Source of the DNA: Dictyoglomota bacterium
GTDB lineage: Bacteria > Coprothermobacterota > Coprothermobacteria > Coprothermobacterales > JAADFF01
Length of the DNA stretch: 64,000 bases
Assembly: GCA_013153035.1 (NCBI GenBank)
Contig: JAADFF010000001.1
Coordinates: forward strand, 1-64,000
Direction of reading: 5' to 3'
The translations under genes and the position numbers were made by a program. The notes under the pieces were generated by a model. That model searched no databases. It saw only the letters and a program-made list of their open reading frames with translations, and was not told the origin of the DNA. Below, one piece after another: positions 58,863 to 64,000 of this stretch. How positions within the stretch are numbered: position 1 is the first letter of the stretch; every line of letters begins with the position of its first letter.

Positions 58863-59575
58863 TGTCTGATAAGAAGTCTTCAGGTGCTTATAGGATATGG
58901 GGCCTCCATGTCGTTCAGGAGGCCCTTTCTGAATCTCCCGATATGATAGAGAAGATATTTATTGATAGGGCATATCGTTCTCCGGCTGTAAAAGAGGTTA
59001 TTTATCAGGCTAAAGAAATGGGCATTCCTGTAGTGCAGGGCAAATTTCCCGAGAAGATTGGTATGCAGATGGGGGTTGTTCGCTTTCACGATATAGATAC
59101 CCTCAACCCTGCCAAAGATAAGCTTGGTCTTGTGCTTGATGGTATTACCGATGAGGGAAATATTGGATCTATCTTTCGTAGTGCAGCGGCATTTGGAGTA
59201 TCCTTTGCCATTGTGCCTAAAAGAAGGTTTGGTTCTATATCGCCAGCTGTTGCCCGTATATCCCAGGGTGGAGTGTACAAGGTAAAGATTATAAAGGACA
59301 ATTTGGAACCTGCACTGAAAAAGCTTCAGGAGATGGGATACTGGATATATGCCACCAACCTTGATGAAGATGCCCAGCCTCTTTATAAGGCAGATATTGC
59401 GGAAAATGCGGTTTTTGTCATGGGTAGAGAAGATAAAGGTGTAAGTAAAACGTTGCTAAAGCTGGCTGATGAACATATTTATATACCGATGGTGGGAATG
59501 CAAAGCCTCAATGTTGGGGTTGCCACCGGTATTGTACTTTATGAATACAGAAGGCGATGGCAACCCCAGAGGTAG
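58862..59575 (+). CDS. rlmB: 23S rRNA 2'-O-methyltransferase (RlmB/TrmH family)
   Basis: 237-aa SpoU-type SPOUT methyltransferase. Seen: the substrate-binding N-domain (YRIWGLHVVQEALSESPDMIE), GLVLDGITDEGNIGSIFRSAAAFG, VFVMGREDKGVS and IPMVGMQSLNVGVATGIVLYEY. Position after cysS matches Bacillota RlmB, which methylates G2251 of 23S rRNA; related TrmH enzymes cannot be fully excluded. ATG 58862 overlaps the cysS stop. It ends directly against the convergent pfk stop. Confidence 0.92.
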   Translation: MSDKKSSGAYRIWGLHVVQEALSESPDMIEKIFIDRAYRSPAVKEVIYQAKEMGIPVVQGKFPEKIGMQMGVVRFHDIDTLNPAKDKLGLVLDGITDEGNIGSIFRSAAAFGVSFAIVPKRRFGSISPAVARISQGGVYKVKIIKDNLEPALKKLQEMGYWIYATNLDEDAQPLYKADIAENAVFVMGREDKGVSKTLLKLADEHIYIPMVGMQSLNVGVATGIVLYEYRRRWQPQR

Positions 59576-60571
59576 TTATATATCTCTACAACCACACATG
59601 TTGGTAAGGTTAGCCAATTCTATGAGTGATGCTGGTGGTGTGCTCTTTGTAGAGAATAAATCTTCATATGGGGTAAAGATGGCATCAAGACCATGTATGC
59701 CAACCATTCCATTTTTCTTTCCCTGAAGTAGCATTTCTACAGCATGATGTCCTAAAAATGTAGCGACGAACGAATCAAAGGCTGTTGGAACACCACCACG
59801 CTGTATATAGCCCAAAACGCTGACATTGATGGTGATATTGTTTCCAACCACGTCTCTTATTTCTTGCGCATATGTAAATCCGTCAGAGACACCTTCGGCA
59901 AGCACTATTACACTGCTTGAGGTTTTTCTTAGAGCACTTTGCCTTTTAAGGAGACATTTTCCTATAAATTCTGCACTTATAGGATTTTCTGGAAATACGA
60001 TAAAGTCTGCACCACTGGTAAGGCCGGCAAACAGTGCAATAAAGCCGGAGTGTCTTCCCATTACCTCTACAACAAATGCCGTATCTTCTGTCTTTGCTAT
60101 GTCTCCAATTTTAGCAATGGCATTTCTGGCAACATGTACAGCTGTGTCAAATCCAATAGTAAAGTCTGTACCTGAAAGGTCATTATCAATAGTGCCGGGA
60201 AGTCCAATAGTAGGAATACCTAGTTTAGAAAGTTCCCATGCCCCGTGGAGAGAGCCGTCTCCACCGATGATGATAAGGGCATCAATGTCATTAGCTGTGA
60301 TGATGTCAAGAGCATATCGTTGCCATTCTAACTTTAGAAATCGTTTACTGCGAGATGTACCTAAAATTGTACCTCCTTTGAATGCTATACCTCTCACCTT
60401 ATCTAGAGAAAGGGGAACGAGGTCTTCATCAAGAAGACCTTCGTATCCCCTCTTAATTCCAAGAATATCAAGACCTCTAGCTATTGCCGTTTCAACAATA
60501 CTCATTATGGCTGCATTCATACCGGGGGAATCTCCACCCGATGTCATTACCGCTATTCTTTTTATCGCCAC
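59576..60571 (-). CDS. pfkA: ATP-type 6-phosphofructokinase
   Basis: 331 aa. Seen: TSGGDSPGMNAAI, IIIGGDGSLHGA, GLPGTIDNDLSGTD, VEVMGRHSGFIAL and GYIQRGGVPTAFD. Gly in GGDGS and Gly in PGTIDND are the ATP-using signature. GTG 60571 follows CGGGGGTGA; its opening MAIKRIAV mirrors the neighbouring gene. It is the second gene of a two-PFK operon, 32 nt after the first. Confidence 0.95.
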   Translation of the reverse strand: MAIKRIAVMTSGGDSPGMNAAIMSIVETAIARGLDILGIKRGYEGLLDEDLVPLSLDKVRGIAFKGGTILGTSRSKRFLKLEWQRYALDIITANDIDALIIIGGDGSLHGAWELSKLGIPTIGLPGTIDNDLSGTDFTIGFDTAVHVARNAIAKIGDIAKTEDTAFVVEVMGRHSGFIALFAGLTSGADFIVFPENPISAEFIGKCLLKRQSALRKTSSSVIVLAEGVSDGFTYAQEIRDVVGNNITINVSVLGYIQRGGVPTAFDSFVATFLGHHAVEMLLQGKKNGMVGIHGLDAIFTPYEDLFSTKSTPPASLIELANLTNMCGCRDI

Positions 60572-60603
60572 AACTATCACCCCCGGTAGTATTTTACCCT
60601 TTA

Positions 60604-61638
60604 TTATTCTTCAAATAGAGGTCTGTAAAGCTCTATGATGTGAGATGGAACAGGTCTAATTCTACCAACAACAGACTCAAGAGGTAGTGGGGCTAATTTT
60701 CCGTCTTTGACACCAACCATGTAACCAAACTCGCCCTTTTCAATCAGCTCTGTTGCCATAAGTCCCTGTCCCTGAGGTACTATTCTGTCTATAGGGGATG
60801 GGCTACCTCCTCTTTGAACATGGCCTAATATGACATGTCTTGTAGGAATACCCAGCTCATTCTCTATAATCTTAGCTATACGCTCAGAGATACCTCCTAA
60901 CTGAACATGTCCAAACTCGTCAACAGGTGTCTTGTCAAGGTCCTCGTCTGCCAGTATTACACCTTCGGAAACAACTATGAGAAGGTATTTCTTTCTATCA
61001 TATTTTTTCTTAAGGTTAGAAAGCAGCCTTGGCAGATTAACAGGCTCTTCGGGAATAAGTACTGCATCGGCTCCGGCACCTACGGCTGTAAACAGGGCGA
61101 GCCAGCCAGCATGTCTACCCATTGTCTCAAGTACAATGGCTCTCTTGTGAGACTTGGCTGTATCTTTTAGCCTTTCTGCGGCATCAATGGTAATTTCTAG
61201 TGCTGTGGTAAAGCCCAAAGTATATTCTGTTTCTGGAACATCAAAGTCAATGGTCTTAGGAATACCAACAATAGGAAGTTTAAAGTCACGATAGAGCTTA
61301 CCGGCAACACCCAGTGTGTCTTCTCCGCCTATAGCAACAAGGGCATCGAGGCCCAGTGTTCTAAAGGAGGTAACAACTTCTTCTGGACTGTGTGGTTCTT
61401 TGTATGGATTAGTTCTTGATGATGTGAGAATAGTTCCACCTGTTCTTAGAATTTCGTCGACATCTTCTAGTTCCAAGTTTCTCCATATAGGTGGATTCAG
61501 TATGCCTTTCCACCCTTCTTCAATGCCTACAACTTCCCAGCCTCTCTGTTTAGCTCCAAAGACAACACCACGAATGGCTGGATTGAGACCGGGACAATCT
61601 CCGCCTCCTGTAAGAATACCAATACGCTTTATAGCCAT
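60604..61638 (-). CDS. pfp: Pyrophosphate-type 6-phosphofructokinase
   Basis: 344 aa. Seen: TGGGDCPGLNPAIRG, VAIGGEDTLGVA, GIPKTIDFDVPETEYTLGF, LETMGRHAGWLAL and ILGHVQRGGSPSPID. Asp in GGEDT and Lys in PKTID are the known markers of PPi-dependent enzymes; the usual PKTIDND reads PKTIDFD. It would phosphorylate fructose-6-P reversibly with PPi. ATG 61638 follows AAAGGAGGGA. Confidence 0.9.
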   Translation of the reverse strand: MAIKRIGILTGGGDCPGLNPAIRGVVFGAKQRGWEVVGIEEGWKGILNPPIWRNLELEDVDEILRTGGTILTSSRTNPYKEPHSPEEVVTSFRTLGLDALVAIGGEDTLGVAGKLYRDFKLPIVGIPKTIDFDVPETEYTLGFTTALEITIDAAERLKDTAKSHKRAIVLETMGRHAGWLALFTAVGAGADAVLIPEEPVNLPRLLSNLKKKYDRKKYLLIVVSEGVILADEDLDKTPVDEFGHVQLGGISERIAKIIENELGIPTRHVILGHVQRGGSPSPIDRIVPQGQGLMATELIEKGEFGYMVGVKDGKLAPLPLESVVGRIRPVPSHIIELYRPLFEE

Positions 61639-61711
61639 AACGATCCCTCCTTTTTACCTCTGTTATGTTTATACTTTACTATATATAGCATGTTTTCTTG
61701 GAGGTGGGGAT

Positions 61712-62050
61712 ATGAGTGCTAAAGAATTTGATAATAGCACAGATGTTGACATTCTAATACAAGATGAAAACTTGGATATCATTGTGTATCGGATAGCAGA
61801 TGATGTATATTCTGAAGAAGATCCTATGAGTACGCCAAGGGTTATGTCTAATGTTGTTAAGATGATTAAAGCAGGAATTACGTTGATACTCGATTTTACC
61901 GAAGTTGACTATCCTGAAAAGGATAGAATACTAACAGCTGCTCGGGGAGCAGCGCATTACTTGGATGGTAGCGCCGTTAAAGTTACTGAGGATATATATG
62001 TTGTGACAGGAGTAGATGTTGGTATCAAACAGTGGCCAAGGAGGAAATAG
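61712..62050 (+). CDS. SepF-like (DUF552) protein
   Basis: 112 aa. The core TPRVMSNVVKMIKAGITLILDF...RGAAHYLDGSAVKVTEDIYVV matches the SepF fold (strand-helix repeats, ARGAAxxLDGS). SepF anchors FtsZ to the membrane in Gram-positives and archaea. The N-terminal membrane-binding helix of SepF is not obvious; the first 30 residues are acidic. ATG 61712 follows GGAGGTGGGG. tsaE follows after 4 nt; no other division genes are nearby. Confidence 0.75.
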   Translation: MSAKEFDNSTDVDILIQDENLDIIVYRIADDVYSEEDPMSTPRVMSNVVKMIKAGITLILDFTEVDYPEKDRILTAARGAAHYLDGSAVKVTEDIYVVTGVDVGIKQWPRRK

Positions 62051-62054
62051 TGTA

Positions 62055-62477
62055 GTGGAAACTATGCACATTTGTGAGGTAGAGAAGCTTACTCAGGTTT
62101 TTACATACTTTGATAAAAGACCTTTACTTGTTTTGTTATATGGTCCTATGGGAGCTGGTAAAACAACTATTGTAAGGGAGTATCTAAAATATCTAGGCTA
62201 TAAGGGCAGGGTAAAGAGCCCGACATTTACATATGAAATTGTTTACGACGATTTGGGTGTTTCCCATATAGACCTATATCGTCTTACTGGTCATGAAACA
62301 GATATTGTCGATGAAATTGTAGATAGATTAGAAGCTGGTTATATTGTTTTTATTGAGTGGCCTGACAGATTGGAGGAAGAAATTAAAGATGTAGAAGAAG
62401 AATTTTCTACAGTGAAAGTGCATATAGATATTGAGTCGGAGGACTGCCGCAGTATACAGATAGAGAAAGTAATTTAG
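62055..62477 (+). CDS. tsaE: tRNA threonylcarbamoyladenosine ATPase TsaE
   Basis: 140 aa, ATPase partner of TsaB-TsaD in t6A37 synthesis. Seen: Walker A LLYGPMGAGKTTIVREYL, SPTFTYEIVYDDLGVSHIDLYRL and VFIEWPDRL. GTG 62055 is about 10 nt after AAGGAGG; ATG 62064 is the alternative. The terminator follows 28 nt later. Confidence 0.92.
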   Translation: METMHICEVEKLTQVFTYFDKRPLLVLLYGPMGAGKTTIVREYLKYLGYKGRVKSPTFTYEIVYDDLGVSHIDLYRLTGHETDIVDEIVDRLEAGYIVFIEWPDRLEEEIKDVEEEFSTVKVHIDIESEDCRSIQIEKVI

Positions 62478-62505
62478 GTTGTAAGTATACTAACCCTAAA
62501 AAAAG

Positions 62506-62534
62506 AAGGAGGGGATATCCCCTCCTTTATTTTC
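62506..62534. terminator. Bidirectional terminator between tsaE and tRNA-Glu
   Basis: Perfect palindrome AAGGAGGGG-ATAT-CCCCTCCTT with an A-run on the left and TATTTTCTT on the right, so it serves both tsaE and the minus-strand tRNAs. Confidence 0.92.
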
Positions 62535-62535
62535 T

Positions 62536-62610
62536 TGGTAGCCCCAGCGGGAATCGAACCCGCACCACCGGCTTGAAAGGCCGGTATACTAACCATTATA
62601 CGATGGGGCC
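62536..62610 (-). tRNA. tRNA-Glu(TTC)
   Basis: Minus strand: acceptor GGCCCCA/TGGGGCT (G1-U72), anticodon stem CCGGC/GCCGG with loop CTTTCAA, T-arm GCGGG-TTCGATT-CCCGC, CCA encoded. Confidence 0.96.
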
Positions 62611-62634
62611 ACCTTTGCACACTCTCGCGACCCA

Positions 62635-62710
62635 TGGTGGGCCCGGGAGGACTCGAACCCCCAACCTTCCGGTTATGAGCCGGTGGCTCTGCCACTTGAG
62701 CTACGGGCCC
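62635..62710 (-). tRNA. CAT-anticodon tRNA, probably tRNA-Ile2 (lysidine)
   Basis: Minus strand: acceptor GGGCCCG/CGGGCCC, loop CTCATAA, T-arm GGGGG-TTCGAGT-CCTCC, CCA encoded. The outermost anticodon-stem pair is A-A. As fMet and a Met-like tRNA are at 48.4 kb, this one most likely reads AUA after C-to-lysidine change. A second elongator Met cannot be excluded. Confidence 0.78.
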
Positions 62711-62726
62711 ACACACTCGCAAGGTT

Positions 62727-62755
62727 ATTATACACATATGCGTGTATCCTGTCAA
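62727..62755 (-). promoter_or_regulatory. Promoter of the minus-strand tRNA pair
   Basis: TTGACA (62755-62750), 17-nt spacer, TATAAT (62732-62727). The spacer overlaps an inverted repeat ATACAC-GCATAT-GTGTAT. Confidence 0.93.
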
Positions 62756-62875
62756 GGGGACTATGCAAAATCTGCTCGGAATGCCTTTTTGCATATGGTT
62801 ATACACTTTATGAATGCCACGAAACTTGAGAAAAGCTTTATTTGTAGGTGTTTTAGGGGATGTTGATACACATAC

Positions 62876-62904
62876 TTGACATGTCGCAACTTTCATGGTA
62901 TAAA
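62876..62904 (+). promoter_or_regulatory. Promoter of the Gln-Glu-Asn tRNA group
   Basis: TTGACA (62876-62881), 17-nt spacer, TATAAA (62899-62904), 15 nt before tRNA-Gln. The ~120 nt between this and the divergent promoter show no gene. Confidence 0.92.
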
Positions 62905-62919
62905 TATATTGCTGTCGGT

Positions 62920-62994
62920 TGGGGAATCGTCTAATCGGCAGGACGCGGGACTCTGGATCCCGTAGTGGTGGTTCGAATCCACCTTCCCCAGCCA
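62920..62994 (+). tRNA. tRNA-Gln(CTG)
   Basis: Acceptor TGGGGAA/TTCCCCA (the U1-A72 typical of Gln), anticodon stem CGGGA/TCCCG with loop CTCTGGA, T-loop TTCGAAT, CCA encoded. Confidence 0.96.
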
Positions 62995-63008
62995 GATAGA
63001 AAAACGGT

Positions 63009-63083
63009 GGCCCCATCGTATAGTGGCTAGTATGCCGGGCTCTCAACCCGGAGGCGGGGGTTCGATTCCCCCTGGGGCTACCA
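63009..63083 (+). tRNA. tRNA-Glu(CTC)
   Basis: Acceptor GGCCCCA/TGGGGCT, anticodon stem CCGGG/CCCGG with loop CTCTCAA, T-arm GGGGG-TTCGATT-CCCCC, CCA encoded. It is closely similar to the minus-strand tRNA-Glu(TTC). Confidence 0.96.
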
Positions 63084-63089
63084 TGAGGT

Positions 63090-63165
63090 TCCGGGGTAGC
63101 TCAATCGGCAGAGCAGCGGACTGTTAATCCGTTGGTTGAGGGTTCGAGTCCCTCCCCCGGAGCCA
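63090..63165 (+). tRNA. tRNA-Asn(GTT)
   Basis: Acceptor TCCGGGG/CCCCGGA, anticodon stem GCGGA/TCCGT with loop CTGTTAA, T-arm GAGGG-TTCGAGT-CCCTC, CCA encoded. No clear hairpin terminator follows. Confidence 0.96.
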
Positions 63166-63238
63166 ATTTTTATTTTTGAAATGTTTTATTATAACAATGC
63201 CTCGCTTTGCCCCTTGTAAAGGTATGAAACGCTACTGT

Positions 63239-63266
63239 TTGCTATCTGCGTTATAGGGAGTATAAT
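63239..63266 (+). promoter_or_regulatory. Candidate promoter of the small membrane protein
   Basis: TATAAT (63261-63266) with TTGCTA 16 nt upstream, 45 nt before the gene. Confidence 0.6.
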
Positions 63267-63310
63267 GTTTCTATCTCTTTACCAGTTGAAAGTGAAAGGA
63301 GGTAATATTG

Positions 63311-63682
63311 ATGAAGCAACAGAACAACAAAAAATGTGTTTTACCACCACAGCTTAAAAAGATGATGGGATTGAAAGGAATTTTATCTACTTTGCTGCTG
63401 ATTAGTTTCACAATTGTAATGGTTACAGGAATAATGTTAACTTTTAAAATGAAGAATTTTTCTTCAGCACCAATGGGGTTAAAGTTACATATTATTTTTG
63501 GTTTTGTTATGGGGGGATTGGTACTGATCCATTTGGTACTTAATTGGGGATTTTATAAGGCTGAAATGAAGTGCTTGGTTAAAGAAGCTTACTTTCATGA
63601 TTTTCCTCTAGGAAGGATTATAATTAATCATATAGAGGCACAGAGAAAATTAGAGTTGGATAGTGAAGTGAAGGAAGACTAA
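63311..63682 (+). CDS. Small DUF4405-like membrane protein
   Basis: 123 aa with two hydrophobic segments: ILSTLLLISFTIVMVTGIML and LHIIFGFVMGGLVLIHLVLNWGFY. The His residues at the start and near the end of the second segment resemble DUF4405, whose members may bind haem, but the family is not certain. ATG 63311 follows GAAAGGAGGTAATATTG. A downstream gene follows 6 nt later. Confidence 0.65.
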   Translation: MKQQNNKKCVLPPQLKKMMGLKGILSTLLLISFTIVMVTGIMLTFKMKNFSSAPMGLKLHIIFGFVMGGLVLIHLVLNWGFYKAEMKCLVKEAYFHDFPLGRIIINHIEAQRKLELDSEVKED

Positions 63683-63688
63683 AGGTAT

Positions 63689-64000
63689 ATGGAGCTTAGA
63701 CTTATAGAGGCATATATACCCAAGGGGTTAGAAGAAAAACTTCTTGAGTCGCTTGATGACGATAAATATATATGGCTTAGATTTCACGATATAGATAATA
63801 ACGATAACTTTGTATTGGTTAGAGTGCTTACCACTATCAAGTGGGATGAAGAAGTTATAGATAGGATTACCTCTTTATACAGTGTCTATGAAGGATTTGA
63901 GCTTGTGGTGTTTCAACCAAAAACGGCTGAGCCTCTTCACAACAAAAAAGAGCATCGTAAGAGGCTCGGCCCTATTCCTCGTATCAGTAGGCAGGAGCTT
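63689..64000 (+). CDS. DUF389/TIGR00341-like membrane protein, 3' truncated by window end
   Basis: 104 residues visible from ATG 63689 (AAAGGT site). The opening MELRLIEAYIPKGLEEKLLE and the later LYSVYEGFELVVFQPKTAEPL resemble the cytoplasmic N-terminal domain of DUF389 proteins, which have a membrane part further on. The frame is open to the window edge. Assignment is tentative. Confidence 0.55.
   Translation, partial: MELRLIEAYIPKGLEEKLLESLDDDKYIWLRFHDIDNNDNFVLVRVLTTIKWDEEVIDRITSLYSVYEGFELVVFQPKTAEPLHNKKEHRKRLGPIPRISRQEL

Noticed and set aside
61316-62050. Long frame reading into the SepF-like gene from within pfp
   Set aside because: Its upstream half is antisense to pfp; a strong ribosome site supports ATG 61712.
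62474-63046. 190-aa minus-strand frame across the tRNA groups
   Set aside because: It runs through four tRNA genes and a terminator; contains the typical 'GGFEPPLRDPESR' antisense-tRNA peptide.

Overview
The window is an AT-rich, gene-dense stretch of a bacterial chromosome with no mobile elements, rRNA or CRISPR. Core gene order is Bacillota-like: thiN-asp23-yloV-recG, and clpC-radA-yacL-ispD/F-cysS-rlmB. Ptb, tandem ATP- and PPi-type phosphofructokinases, an Mbh/Mrp ion-transport operon, AdoMet-decarboxylase polyamine synthesis, a lone flagellin and bacterial SD/sigma70-like signals suggest an anaerobic, possibly thermophilic fermenter. It probably belongs to a deep lineage near Bacillota, Thermotogota, Coprothermobacterota or Caldisericota. 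I cannot name the species.

Layout. 1-8.6 kb: rpoB (5' truncated) and a very long rpoC, closed by a strong terminator. 8.6-16.9 kb: thiN, mobB-FeS, asp23, fakA/yloV, recG, an aminotransferase, rsmD and a HAD phosphatase, all tightly packed. 17-21.5 kb: ptb (-), an alpha/beta hydrolase and an MFS transporter (+), and a PLC-like Zn protein (-). 21.6-30.8 kb: an unknown duplicated-domain protein, a short RadC, a nitrilase, a phosphohexomutase, CvpA, HtrA, RlmH, the speD-speE operon, a very small Cys-containing ORF and a CBS/CorC membrane protein. 30.9-33.9 kb (-): a five-gene operon with a small GTPase and a Roadblock protein, resembling a conservon without its kinase. 34-38.5 kb: an MrfA-like helicase, tRNA-Thr, an ABC exporter and tRNA-Ala. 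38.8-39.9 kb (-): flagellin behind a sigma28-type promoter. 40-43 kb: a beta-solenoid-like unknown, an M20 peptidase and an alanine racemase. 43-48.3 kb (-): an Mrp/Mbh-type cation/H+ antiporter operon ending in a TPR + CofE-like gene. 48.4-59.6 kb: two CAT tRNAs, pyruvate kinase, DUF501, clpC, radA, yacL, ispDF, cysS and rlmB. 59.6-61.6 kb (-): two PFKs. 61.7-64 kb: SepF, TsaE, two divergent tRNA groups (Glu, CAT / Gln, Glu, Asn), a small membrane protein and the start of a DUF389-like gene.

Most striking is the RNA polymerase. Fork loop 2, the bridge helix and the trigger loop, normally nearly invariant, all carry many substitutions. An apparently alpha-helical insert of about 250 residues sits inside the trigger loop, where enterobacterial SI3 lies. 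A second beta' segment looks triplicated, and one Zn ligand is changed from Cys to His. Other points of interest are the hydrogenase-free Mbh-like operon with its CofE-like partner, the GTPase/Roadblock operon, the paired PFKs, RsmD with a changed catalytic motif, and terminators placed inside the coding ends of convergent neighbours.
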